This document shows positions 48,254-56,916 of a DNA stretch of 64,000 bases, one piece after another (positions within the stretch are counted from its first letter, which is position 1; every line of letters starts with the position of its first letter). The position numbers and the translations under genes are program-made. The notes beneath the pieces were generated by a model. The model had not been told where the DNA came from. It was given only the letters and a program-made list of their open reading frames with translations, and did no database searches. This DNA is from Actinomycetales bacterium. GTDB lineage: Bacteria > Actinomycetota > Actinomycetes > Nanopelagicales > Nanopelagicaceae. Location of the stretch: positions 1 through 64,000 of the forward strand of contig JAGWYO010000001.1 of assembly GCA_018969355.1 (NCBI GenBank). The letters run 5' to 3'.

Positions 48254-49558
48254 ATGTCGCAGGTTGAGGCTTTCTCAGCAGCTGAAGTAATTGCTGCAAA
48301 ACGTGATCGACATTCACTCACTGATCCACAAATTGACTGGGTCATCGATGCATACACTCGCGGAGCTGTGGCCGATGAACAAATGTCAGCATTGTTAATG
48401 GCTATTTTGCTTAATGGCATGGAGTCTCGAGAAATTTCTCGTTGGACCGATGCAATGATCAATAGCGGTGAGCGCATGAGCTGGTCAGCATTGTCACGAC
48501 CAACAGTTGATAAGCATTCAACAGGTGGAGTGGGAGACAAGATCACTTTGCCACTTGCGCCACTAGTTGCTGCCTGTGGTGCTGCTGTCCCACAACTTTC
48601 TGGTCGCGGCCTTGGGCATACGGGCGGAACTTTAGATAAATTGGAATCTATTCCTGGTTGGCGTGCATCGCTATCAAATGAAGAGATGCTAAAAGTGTTG
48701 CAAGATTGCGGAGCAGTAATTTGTGCAGCAGGAGCGGGGCTGGCTCCAGCAGATAAGAAGTTGTATGCACTGCGTGATGTGACGGCAACGGTGGAGGCAA
48801 TCCCACTCATCGCTTCATCGATTATGAGTAAGAAGATTGCTGAAGGCACGAGTGCACTTGTACTCGATGTTAAAACTGGTGCTGGCGCATTTATGAGTGA
48901 TCCTAAAAAAGCTAAAGAGTTAGCTCATGTCATGGTGGGACTTGGAAAACGTGCTGGAGTGAAAACAATTGCGCTGGTCACGGCTATGGATATCCCATTA
49001 GGACTTACTGCAGGAAATGCCTTAGAGGTGCGTGAATCTGTAGAAGTTTTAGCAGGCGGTGGCCCAGCAGATGTAATTGAACTAACAATTCTACTTGCAC
49101 GAGAGATGTTAGAAACAGTTGGAATTACAAAAGTTGATCCAGCTGATATGTTAAAAAATGGAAAAGCAATGGATGTTTGGCGCCAAATGATTAGCGCCCA
49201 GGGCGGAGATCCTGATGCAAAGCTTCCCACTGCACAAGAGAATTTAACTGTCACTGCCCAATCAAGTGGAACGATTCTTTCCATGGATGCAATGAAAGTG
49301 GGAATGGCTGCATGGCGCTTAGGTGCAGGGCGATCACGCCAGGGTGAAGCAGTTCAAGCAGCAGCTGGTATTGAAATTCACGCAAAACCAGGTGACTTTG
49401 TGGCGGCAGGGGCGCCGCTCTACACATTGCACACTGATACGCCAGCAGCTTTTGCGCGCGCGCAAGAATCGTTGACTAATTCAGTAACTATTGGCGATTT
49501 ACCAAAAGATGGAAAAATCGATAGATTGCCACTAGTAGTCGAGCGAATTACGGATTGA
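48254..49558 (+). CDS. deoA: thymidine / pyrimidine-nucleoside phosphorylase
   Basis: 434 aa. [20 protein letters not shown] (phosphate site), [37 protein letters not shown], and [18 protein letters not shown]. It cleaves thymidine, deoxyuridine or uridine with phosphate to base and (deoxy)ribose-1-phosphate, which the phosphopentomutase at 56.9 kb can use. The C-terminal region matches the PYNP domain ([20 protein letters not shown]). Confidence 0.94.
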   Translation: MSQVEAFSAAEVIAAKRDRHSLTDPQIDWVIDAYTRGAVADEQMSALLMAILLNGMESREISRWTDAMINSGERMSWSALSRPTVDKHSTGGVGDKITLPLAPLVAACGAAVPQLSGRGLGHTGGTLDKLESIPGWRASLSNEEMLKVLQDCGAVICAAGAGLAPADKKLYALRDVTATVEAIPLIASSIMSKKIAEGTSALVLDVKTGAGAFMSDPKKAKELAHVMVGLGKRAGVKTIALVTAMDIPLGLTAGNALEVRESVEVLAGGGPADVIELTILLAREMLETVGITKVDPADMLKNGKAMDVWRQMISAQGGDPDAKLPTAQENLTVTAQSSGTILSMDAMKVGMAAWRLGAGRSRQGEAVQAAAGIEIHAKPGDFVAAGAPLYTLHTDTPAAFARAQESLTNSVTIGDLPKDGKIDRLPLVVERITD

Positions 49559-49568
49559 GAGCTACAAG

Positions 49569-50663
49569 GTGAGCCTTACAAGTAAACCTTCACCAGAGCA
49601 GATTAAGCGCGTCCCAAAAGTGCTACTACATGATCACTTAGATGGCGGACTACGCCCTCAAACTATTATTGATATTGCGCAACAAATTGGTTACACCGCA
49701 CTTCCTACTCATGATGCTCTTGAACTTGCAACATGGTTCCGTGAATCTTGTGATTCAGGTTCACTTGTTCGCTACCTAGAGACTTTTTCCCACACAATTG
49801 CAGTGATGCAGCGACGTGAAGATATTATTCGCGTTGCTCGAGAATGCGCATTAGATTTAGCACGAGATGGTGTTGTTTATGCTGAAGTTCGCGGCGCACC
49901 AGAACTGTTCACGGAAAAGGGCCTTTCAATGGCCGATGTAGTGGAAGCAACTATTGAAGGTTATAAGCAAGGTATGGCAGAAGCCAAAGCAGAAGGTCAT
50001 GAGATTCAAGTTTATTCATTGCTGTGTGGAATGCGTCAAAATTCACTTTCACAGCAAGTCGCTGAATTAGTTGTTAAATATCGCGATAAAGGTGTTGTTG
50101 GCTTTGATATTGCCGGCCCAGAAGATGGTTTTCCACCTAGCGATCAAAAAGAATCTTTTGATTATCTACGTAAAGAAGATGCCCACTTCACAATTCATGC
50201 AGGTGAGGCATATGGTCTTCCTTCTATCTGGGAAGCGATACAACTCTGTGGTGCTGAGCGCTTAGGACATGGCGTTCGAATTATTGATGATATTGATTTC
50301 TCTGGTCCTGAGCCAAAGTTAGGCCAGCTTGCCTCTTACGTTCGCGATCGCAGAATTCCACTGGAACTATGCCCAACATCTAATCTTCAAACCGGGGCAG
50401 CAAAGAGTTATGCCGAGCACCCAATTGGAGCCTTAGCCCGCTTGCGTTTTCGGGTCACACTCAACACCGATAACCGACTCATGAGCCAGACATCAATGTC
50501 ATTTGAGATGCAAGAGGCTGTGAAAGCTTTTGGTTGGGACTTTGCAGAGCTGCAGCGCATCACTATTAATGCTATGAAAAGTGCCTTTATTCCATACCCA
50601 GAGCGTTTAAAGATCATTGATGGTGTTATCAAACCTGGCTATGCGAAAATCTCTGCTGAGTAA
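49569..50663 (+). CDS. add: adenosine deaminase
   Basis: 364 aa. Zinc motif [27 protein letters not shown] (catalytic Glu region), [22 protein letters not shown], and [15 protein letters not shown] with the zinc Asp. It makes inosine or deoxyinosine, substrates for PunA or the nucleoside hydrolase. GTG start, 10 bp after deoA. It overlaps the P450 gene by 1 bp (TAATG). Confidence 0.94.
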   Translation: MSLTSKPSPEQIKRVPKVLLHDHLDGGLRPQTIIDIAQQIGYTALPTHDALELATWFRESCDSGSLVRYLETFSHTIAVMQRREDIIRVARECALDLARDGVVYAEVRGAPELFTEKGLSMADVVEATIEGYKQGMAEAKAEGHEIQVYSLLCGMRQNSLSQQVAELVVKYRDKGVVGFDIAGPEDGFPPSDQKESFDYLRKEDAHFTIHAGEAYGLPSIWEAIQLCGAERLGHGVRIIDDIDFSGPEPKLGQLASYVRDRRIPLELCPTSNLQTGAAKSYAEHPIGALARLRFRVTLNTDNRLMSQTSMSFEMQEAVKAFGWDFAELQRITINAMKSAFIPYPERLKIIDGVIKPGYAKISAE

Positions 50664-51847
50664 TGATTGATTTCAACAACCCTGCATTTGTCGCTAATCC
50701 ATATGAGCAGTTAAAAGCACTTCGCGATATCGGCAAACCTGTTTGGCATGATGGAATGCAAATATTCCTAGCTGCCCGCCATGTCGATGCTAATGATGTA
50801 TTTAGAAATAAGTCATTAGGGCGTATTTTCACAGATAAAAAGCCAGAGTTTGAGTGGGAAACATTTAATTGGCTGCACTCAGATTCAATTCTAGATAGCG
50901 AGCCCCCTAAGCACACACGTCTGCGTTCCTTAGTGGCAAAGGCTTTTAATCGAAACAAAATTGAAGGAATGCGACCAGCGGTTGAGCGCATCACGCAGCA
51001 ACTATTAGAGGCCATAGATGAGAAAGTGACATCTGGAGAGAGATTTGATCTGATTGCCGATTATGCCGAGCCACTTCCTGTGAAAATAATTGCTGACTTG
51101 CTAGGCTTTCCAGAATCCGAAGAACATTTACTTCGCCCCTGGTCACAGGCAATTGTCAAGATGTATGAAGTTAATCCTTCGGAACAGTATCAATTAGAGG
51201 CCAAGAAAGCTGCTGGCGAGTTTGCCGAATATGTGCGCAACTTAGCTGAACACCGTAAGTCAAATCCAGGTCAAGATCTCATTACAGATTTAGCTATGGT
51301 TGAAGAAAATGGCGAGAAATTAAACTCTCATGAACTTGTTGCAACTTGCGTGCTTTTACTCAACGCCGGACATGAAGCCAGTGTGAATGCATTTGGAAAT
51401 GGAATGGTGGCAGCCCTTGAGCGCCCTGAGCAAGCAGATTTATTGCGCAAAAACTCACGAGCAATAACAGAGACAGCCCTTGAAGAATTCATGCGATTTG
51501 ATGCCCCACTTCACTTATTTGAGCGCACAGCAACCGTTGATACTGAGCTGGGAGGCATAAAGATAGAGAAGGGGCAGAAGATTGCAGCCCTGATTGGCTC
51601 AGCTAATCGTGACTCGGCAGTATTTGAGCGTGCAGATGACATGGATCTCACACGTGATCCCAACCCACACATTGGTTTTGGTGCAGGCATTCATTTCTGT
51701 TTAGGCGCACCTCTTGCCCGCCTAGAAATGAGCGTTTCGTTGCCAGCGCTATGGGAGAAATATCCCAACATGCAACTATCTGGTATTCCAGTGCGCCGAC
51801 CTACATTTGTATTACGAGGTTATGAAAGCGTTTCTATTTCGGCATGA
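50663..51847 (+). CDS. cytochrome P450 in the nucleoside operon
   Basis: 394 aa, soluble bacterial class. Heme-binding FGAGIHFCLGAPLAR (Cys346), K-helix EEFMRF (Glu275/Arg278), C-helix HTRLRSLVAKAF and I-helix LLLNAGHEASVN. Ala239 replaces the conserved Thr of the acid-alcohol pair (usual AGHETT), a change known from P450eryF, where the substrate's own hydroxyl helps catalysis. It is translationally coupled to add, so it is produced with the nucleoside enzymes. Substrate unknown; a nucleoside or a derivative is only an inference. No ferredoxin or reductase gene is near. The last 28 bp overlap the convergent rbsK. Confidence 0.93.
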   Translation: MIDFNNPAFVANPYEQLKALRDIGKPVWHDGMQIFLAARHVDANDVFRNKSLGRIFTDKKPEFEWETFNWLHSDSILDSEPPKHTRLRSLVAKAFNRNKIEGMRPAVERITQQLLEAIDEKVTSGERFDLIADYAEPLPVKIIADLLGFPESEEHLLRPWSQAIVKMYEVNPSEQYQLEAKKAAGEFAEYVRNLAEHRKSNPGQDLITDLAMVEENGEKLNSHELVATCVLLLNAGHEASVNAFGNGMVAALERPEQADLLRKNSRAITETALEEFMRFDAPLHLFERTATVDTELGGIKIEKGQKIAALIGSANRDSAVFERADDMDLTRDPNPHIGFGAGIHFCLGAPLARLEMSVSLPALWEKYPNMQLSGIPVRRPTFVLRGYESVSISA

Positions 51848-52716
51848 GATGGATATGAGGATTGCGCACCTTTTCGTGTGACACTCATGGATGCAACTTT
51901 GATTCCTAACTTCATCGCATCTTCTGGATTCTTTCCATTTGCAAGTGCAAAAGCAAAAACTCCCACAAAAGCATCTCCAGCTCCAGTGGTATCTACCGCG
52001 TTAACTTTTGGCGCACTCACGCGAGTAAGATTTCCATCGGAAGTAATTAAAACAGCACCTTCTGACCCCAGAGTAACAATTGAATTCTTACCCGGTCTAA
52101 AACTCTTAAGTACGTCATCACTTGTTGGCTCTTGACCACAGAGTTCTTTGAACTCGGTTTCATTAGGAATCATCCAGTCTGTTACTGCTAAAAGTTCTTC
52201 ACTCAGTGGTTGGTAAGGCGCTGGGTTGAGGATTGTTGTACAACCCCGTTTTTTTGCTGCAGAAAATGCAGCCAGAGTTACCTCTTGCTTTATCTCACAC
52301 TGTGCAACTACGACTGCCAGATCAGTGATTGACTCAATTGCTTGAATAGCTTTTTGAGGTTCAATCTCATGATTTGCGCCAGGAATGATTACGATTCGAT
52401 TCTCACCGTTGGCATCAACCCAGATATGTGCAACACCATTGGGAGTATCACTGCGCTCTACATACTGCGAACCAATCCCAAGTTTCTTGAAGTTTTCAGC
52501 TATTGAGTCACCAAATAAATCCTTTCCTAGTTTTCCAACAAAGTGAACTTCGGCTCCGCAGTGAGCGGCAATAACGGCTTGATTGGCCCCTTTGCCACCA
52601 AAACCAGTGGTAAAAAGCTCGCCTTCTAAGGTTTGTCCGGGAGCCGGAATTACTCTGACATAGGCAGTTAAATCAATCATGGCACTACCAACTACCGCTA
52701 TTACTGCTTTACTCAT
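51820..52716 (-). CDS. rbsK: ribokinase (PfkB family)
   Basis: 298 aa. VVGSAMIDLTAYV, the FTTGFGGKGANQAVIAA motif, NETEFKELCG, and C-terminal VDTTGAGDAFVGVFAFALA with the catalytic Asp and anion hole. It phosphorylates ribose (or deoxyribose) to the 5-phosphate, which connects the nucleoside hydrolase product to the pentose phosphate pool. Ribokinase rather than deoxyribokinase is the simplest call, but the two are hard to separate. The ATG at 52716 is 6 bp from its TAGCCT box. Confidence 0.9.
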   Translation of the reverse strand: MSKAVIAVVGSAMIDLTAYVRVIPAPGQTLEGELFTTGFGGKGANQAVIAAHCGAEVHFVGKLGKDLFGDSIAENFKKLGIGSQYVERSDTPNGVAHIWVDANGENRIVIIPGANHEIEPQKAIQAIESITDLAVVVAQCEIKQEVTLAAFSAAKKRGCTTILNPAPYQPLSEELLAVTDWMIPNETEFKELCGQEPTSDDVLKSFRPGKNSIVTLGSEGAVLITSDGNLTRVSAPKVNAVDTTGAGDAFVGVFAFALANGKNPEDAMKLGIKVASMSVTRKGAQSSYPSHAEIETLS

Positions 52717-52721
52717 ACCGC

Positions 52722-52728
52722 TAGGCTA
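52722..52728. promoter_or_regulatory. shared bidirectional -10 element TAGGCTA (rbsK / nucleoside hydrolase)
   Basis: Plus strand TAGGCT (52722–52727) lies 7 bp before the hydrolase ATG. Minus strand TAGCCT (52728–52723) lies 6 bp before the rbsK ATG. The two TANNNT boxes overlap by 5 bp in an 18-bp gap, so both mRNAs should be leaderless. Confidence 0.6.
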
Positions 52729-52734
52729 TCGCTT

Positions 52735-53688
52735 ATGGAAAAAACTTCAATGATTCTTGATGTTGATACTGGTGTTGACGATGCCTTTGCGGTGCTTTTT
52801 GCCGCAATGCATCCAGCAATCAACTTACTTGGAGTTACCTGCGTAGATGGCAACACTAATGTTGACCAGGTTGTTGCAAATACTTTGAAAGTTTTAGATG
52901 CAGCCGGTGCTGGAGATATTCCTGTTGCCAGAGGCGCCGTTCGTCCGCTTCTTGGCAAATCAGAGTATGCCGAGTATGTGCATGGCGCAGATGGAATGGG
53001 TGATCTTGGAATTACACCATCACTTCGAAAAGTTGATACTCGCGCTGCTATTGAACTTCTTCGCGATTTGATTGAAGAATCAAAAGAGCCAGTAACACTT
53101 GTGCCACTTGCTCCTCTAACAAATATTGCTTTATTTTTGCGAGCATTTCCAGAGACAGCTAAGAAACTACATCGAATTGTTTTGATGGGTGGATCAGCAT
53201 CTGCTGGTAATGCAACTGCTGCAGCCGAGTTCAACGTTTGGCACGATCCAGAGGCAGCGGCAATTGTCTTCCAAAGCGGTGTGCCAATTACGATGTATGG
53301 ATTAGATGTTTTTATGCGCCCAGGTGCAACACGTGAGAATGCAAAGCAATTACTCAATTGCTCTGACTCTGCTGCTCAATTTGCTGGAACGTTGATACAA
53401 GCCTTCATTGAGCGCTTACATATCTCTCCCATTACTTTGGGGGATTATGGCGCTGTGGCTTGCGCAATACATCCAGAGCTATTTACAACTGAAGTCTTTG
53501 ATGTTGTAGTCGACACATCTCAAGGACCAGCGCGCGGGCAAACCATCTGTGATCGTAGAGCACCATTTCTAAAGTCCATCGAGCCAAATGATTTAACTGA
53601 CTCTGCTGCAGTCCGGGTAGTTCTAGATTTAGATGTAGAAGCAGTTGAGCAATTGTGGTTTAAAACCATTGATAAAGGCTGGCTATAG
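52735..53688 (+). CDS. inosine/uridine-preferring nucleoside hydrolase
   Basis: 317 aa. N-terminal calcium and ribose site ILDVDTGVDDAFAVLF, then GVTCVDGNTNVDQVVANTLKVL, VLMGGSASAGNATAAAEFN (binding Asn/Glu region) and WHDPEAAAIVF. It hydrolyses ribonucleosides to base and ribose, and ribokinase next door takes the ribose. Its stop overlaps the stop of the convergent short ALDH gene by 6 bp. Confidence 0.93.
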   Translation: MEKTSMILDVDTGVDDAFAVLFAAMHPAINLLGVTCVDGNTNVDQVVANTLKVLDAAGAGDIPVARGAVRPLLGKSEYAEYVHGADGMGDLGITPSLRKVDTRAAIELLRDLIEESKEPVTLVPLAPLTNIALFLRAFPETAKKLHRIVLMGGSASAGNATAAAEFNVWHDPEAAAIVFQSGVPITMYGLDVFMRPGATRENAKQLLNCSDSAAQFAGTLIQAFIERLHISPITLGDYGAVACAIHPELFTTEVFDVVVDTSQGPARGQTICDRRAPFLKSIEPNDLTDSAAVRVVLDLDVEAVEQLWFKTIDKGWL

Positions 53689-54525
53689 CCCTATTGGGTG
53701 CCAAACCGTCTTGTTCTCCATGAATGCAAGGATGCGGCCAGGCTCATCGCTTTTAAAGCTATAGATTCTCTTCAGGTTTTGAGCACCTGTAGATTTAACT
53801 TCTGCATGTTTTTTCGAGCTCAAACCTGAGATATCTAAGCCATCAATATCCATATGTGAAGCCATCCACGGGGTAATTTCATCTTTTCTTCCAGTCAAAA
53901 TATTAATTACTCCAGCTGGCAGATCACTTGTTGCGATAACTTCCGCAAAGCTCATGGCAGAAAGTGGAGCTTTGGTGCTCGCAAGGACAACCACGGTGTT
54001 ACCACCAACAATGATTGGGGCAATTGAATCAATGAAGCCAAGTAAAGACGGCGTCTCTGGAGCAATCGCTGCAATTACGCCCATGCTCTCTGGGATTGTG
54101 AAGTTGTAATAAGGACCCGCAACAGGGTTGAGGGCACCTGAAAGAGAAGAAATCTTGTCGGCCCATCCCGCATACCAAACGAGTCGATCTACCGAATCTG
54201 TAACTTCTATTTCTGCTTTGGCTTTTGATACACCAGTGACTGTGACAATCTCATCTACAAATTGTGCGCGACGACCTTCAAGCATTTCTGCAAGTCGGTA
54301 AAGAATTTGGCCCTTGTTATAGGCAGTTGCCTTGTTCCAGCCATGGTGGGCAGCGCGAGCTGCCACAACTGCATCCCTCAAGTCTTTACGAGATGCTAGA
54401 CATGGGTTTGCTATGAAGATACCTTTAGCGTTTTTAACTTCATATGTGCGACCAGATTCTGTGCGTGGGAATGCACCATTGATAAATAATTTGTATGTCT
54501 TCTTCACATCAATCCGATTACTCAT
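53683..54525 (-). CDS. short ALDH-fold protein without catalytic domain (ALDH16-like second domain)
   Basis: 280 aa from the ATG at 54525 (aaggg 8–9 nt upstream; a GTG at 54534 is also open). It matches only the N-terminal NAD-binding half of ALDH: YKLFINGAFPRTESGRTYEV, VVAARAAHHGWNKATAYNKG, and MGVIAAIAPETPSLLGFIDSIAPIIVGGNTVVVLAST. The KPAE lysine is replaced (VLAST), and the whole catalytic Cys domain is missing. It overlaps the end of a full ALDH. Two-domain ALDH16 proteins carry such a non-catalytic second ALDH domain, so this looks like the same unit split in two genes. Probable structural or oligomerisation role. Confidence 0.8.
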   Translation of the reverse strand: MSNRIDVKKTYKLFINGAFPRTESGRTYEVKNAKGIFIANPCLASRKDLRDAVVAARAAHHGWNKATAYNKGQILYRLAEMLEGRRAQFVDEIVTVTGVSKAKAEIEVTDSVDRLVWYAGWADKISSLSGALNPVAGPYYNFTIPESMGVIAAIAPETPSLLGFIDSIAPIIVGGNTVVVLASTKAPLSAMSFAEVIATSDLPAGVINILTGRKDEITPWMASHMDIDGLDISGLSSKKHAEVKSTGAQNLKRIYSFKSDEPGRILAFMENKTVWHPIGL

Positions 54526-55969
54526 GTGAGACACCCTTCAAATACGCAGACAAACCATGTCGTCCGCCTTCACGGCCCCAACCAGATTCTTTATAGCCAC
54601 CAAATGGGGAAGCTGGATCAAATTTATTGAATGTATTTGCCCAGATAACTCCGGCGCGAAGTTGCTGGGATGCCCATAAGACCTTAGCTCCTTTTTCACT
54701 CCAAATACCGGCAGAGAGGCCAAAAGGAGTGTTATTAGCCTTATCTATAGCCTCTTGAGGAGTTCTAAAAGTTAATACTGAAAGAACAGGACCGAAGATC
54801 TCTTCACGTGCAATTCGGTGAGCTTGAGTAACGCCAGTAAAGATGGTTGGCGCAAACCAAAAACCCTTACCTGGCAAATCACATGGAGCACTCCAGCGCT
54901 GGGCACCTTCAGAATCCCCGGCAGCTGATAATTCGCCAATCTTTAATAGTTGTTCCTTGCTATTGATTGCACCTAAATCCGTGTTTTTATCCATGGGATC
55001 ACCAACGCGGATTTTAGCCATTCTATTTTTTAGCTTTTCAATTACTTCATCAGCAATGCTCTCTTGAAGGATTAAGCGTGAGCCAGCGCAGCAGACATGG
55101 CCTTGATTAAAGAAAATTCCATTAACAATGCCTTCCACGCTCTCATCAATTGCTGCATCATCAAAGATAATATTTGCAGCCTTTCCGCCCAACTCTAATG
55201 TCACACTTTTTTTGGTTGGAGCAACTGCTCGAGCAATAATCTTGCCAACCTCTGTTGAACCAGTAAAGGCAATCTTGTCGATACCTGGGTGGTTAACAAT
55301 GAGTGCACCAGTTGAACCATCACCAGTTACGATATTTACAACACCTGCTGGAAGTTCTGCCTGTTGGCAGACTTCGGCAAATAAAAGCGCGGTAAGTGAA
55401 GTTGTTTCAGCTGGCTTTAATACAACAGTGTTTCCAGCAGCAAGTGCTGGTGCTACTTTCCATGCCAACATCAACAGTGGAAAGTTCCACGGAATAATCT
55501 GTCCTGCAACGCCATGAGCTTTAGGTGTTGTTCCCAGTCCTGCATATTCAAGCTTGTCAGCCCAACCTGCGTGATAAAAGAAGTGTGCTGCAGCTAGTGG
55601 AACGTCAACATCGCGTGACTCTCGAATTGGCTTACCGTTATCGAGGGTCTCAAGAACTGCAAATTCACGTGAGCGCTCTTGCATAATGCGAGCGATGCGA
55701 AACAGGTATTTTCCACGCTCTTTGCCGCTCATTTTTGACCAGGTAGTTGTATATGCCTTGCGTGCAGCTTTTACTGCAGCATCAACATCAGCTTTTGCGG
55801 CTAATGAAATCTGCGAAAGAACTTCTTCAGTAGCTGGGTTGATTGTGGGGAAGTGCTTACTTCCCGCTACAAATTTGCCGCCAATGAAGTGGCCATATTT
55901 AGGCTTGATCGTAACGAGGGCGCGTGACTCTGGAGCCGGCGCGTATTCAAAAGACAATTTTTCCTCCAT
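54518..55969 (-). CDS. aldehyde dehydrogenase, catalytic partner (deoC-linked)
   Basis: 483 aa. Full [66 protein letters not shown] (Glu), FNQGHVCCAGSRLI (catalytic Cys), EEIFGPVLSVLTF and ANTFNKFDPASPFGGYKESG. It follows deoC (1-bp overlap), whose product acetaldehyde is its most likely substrate. The next gene encodes a short non-catalytic ALDH paralogue, so the pair may act as one split ALDH16. Confidence 0.9.
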   Translation of the reverse strand: MEEKLSFEYAPAPESRALVTIKPKYGHFIGGKFVAGSKHFPTINPATEEVLSQISLAAKADVDAAVKAARKAYTTTWSKMSGKERGKYLFRIARIMQERSREFAVLETLDNGKPIRESRDVDVPLAAAHFFYHAGWADKLEYAGLGTTPKAHGVAGQIIPWNFPLLMLAWKVAPALAAGNTVVLKPAETTSLTALLFAEVCQQAELPAGVVNIVTGDGSTGALIVNHPGIDKIAFTGSTEVGKIIARAVAPTKKSVTLELGGKAANIIFDDAAIDESVEGIVNGIFFNQGHVCCAGSRLILQESIADEVIEKLKNRMAKIRVGDPMDKNTDLGAINSKEQLLKIGELSAAGDSEGAQRWSAPCDLPGKGFWFAPTIFTGVTQAHRIAREEIFGPVLSVLTFRTPQEAIDKANNTPFGLSAGIWSEKGAKVLWASQQLRAGVIWANTFNKFDPASPFGGYKESGWGREGGRHGLSAYLKGVSHE

Positions 55970-56916
55970 TAGTCGATCGTCACATACTGAGGACTAGCGT
56001 AGTAGCCGTCATCGATTTTCATGCGCTGCATTAATAAATCATTTAACAGAGCACTAGCCCCAATGCGAAATAAAGAGGGTTTGAGCCATTCTGGCCCTGC
56101 GGTCTCATTCACTAGCACTAGCTGTTTAATGGCATCTTTTGTATTTCTGATTCCACCAGCTGGCTTTACGCCAATTCGCACCTTCGTCATTGTATAAAAA
56201 TCTCTGACCGCTTCAAGCATCACCAGAACTACGGGGGCGGTAGCAGCTGGTGAAACTTTGCCTGTGGAAGTTTTAATGAAATCTGCTCCAGCAGCCATCG
56301 CCAAGAAGGAAGCTTTGCGAACATTGTCATAAGTAACAAGTTCGCCAGTCTCAAAGATAACTTTCAAATGTGCCTTTGTGGCACAAACTTCACGGATTTT
56401 CACAATCTCATCAAAGACTTCGATGTATCGACCTGAGAGAAATGCGCCTCGGTCAATGACCATATCTATTTCAGAGGCACCGGCATTGATGGCATCTTTA
56501 GTATCTTGAATCTTTACTGCCATTGATGCACGACCAGAAGGAAAAGCAGTTGAAACCGCTGCCACACCAACATGTTGGCCACCAATGAGATCTAAGTGTG
56601 TGCGGGCAATTTCAACCATATCGTTGTAAACACAGACTGCGCCCACACTTGGGACCGTTGCATCTGTTGGATCAGGACGAACTGCTTTGGTGCACAACGC
56701 CTTTACTTTTCCTGGAGTATCTGCACCTTCTAGCGTTGTTAGATCCACCATTGATATGGCTGTGTCGATTGCCCAGCGCTTAGAAGTTGTCTTGATACTT
56801 CGAGTGGCAAGCATCGCTGCACGAGCATCTGCACCAACTTGGTCAACCCCTGATAGTGAACCCAAATATTTTTTTAGGGAGGTCTCAGTACCATCGACTA
56901 AACCATAAAAACTCAC
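55969..56916 (-). CDS. deoC: deoxyribose-phosphate aldolase
   Basis: 315 aa from the GTG at 56916, which overlaps the upstream mutase stop (GTGA); the frame is open further but only inside that gene. Class I aldolase with Schiff-base Lys in ADFIKTSTGK, the proton-relay Lys in VRIGVKPAGGIR, and VCVYNDM near the N-terminal Asp/Cys region. It splits deoxyribose-5-phosphate into glyceraldehyde-3-phosphate and acetaldehyde. About 60 residues longer than E. coli DeoC, mostly at the N-terminus, as in other actinobacterial and animal enzymes. Confidence 0.93.
   Translation of the reverse strand: MSFYGLVDGTETSLKKYLGSLSGVDQVGADARAAMLATRSIKTTSKRWAIDTAISMVDLTTLEGADTPGKVKALCTKAVRPDPTDATVPSVGAVCVYNDMVEIARTHLDLIGGQHVGVAAVSTAFPSGRASMAVKIQDTKDAINAGASEIDMVIDRGAFLSGRYIEVFDEIVKIREVCATKAHLKVIFETGELVTYDNVRKASFLAMAAGADFIKTSTGKVSPAATAPVVLVMLEAVRDFYTMTKVRIGVKPAGGIRNTKDAIKQLVLVNETAGPEWLKPSLFRIGASALLNDLLMQRMKIDDGYYASPQYVTID

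Noticed and set aside
53683-54534. Short ALDH gene as a pseudogene
   Set aside because: The frame is intact, ends cleanly, has an RBS and keeps a complete NAD-domain layout, which fits a dedicated non-catalytic partner better than decay.
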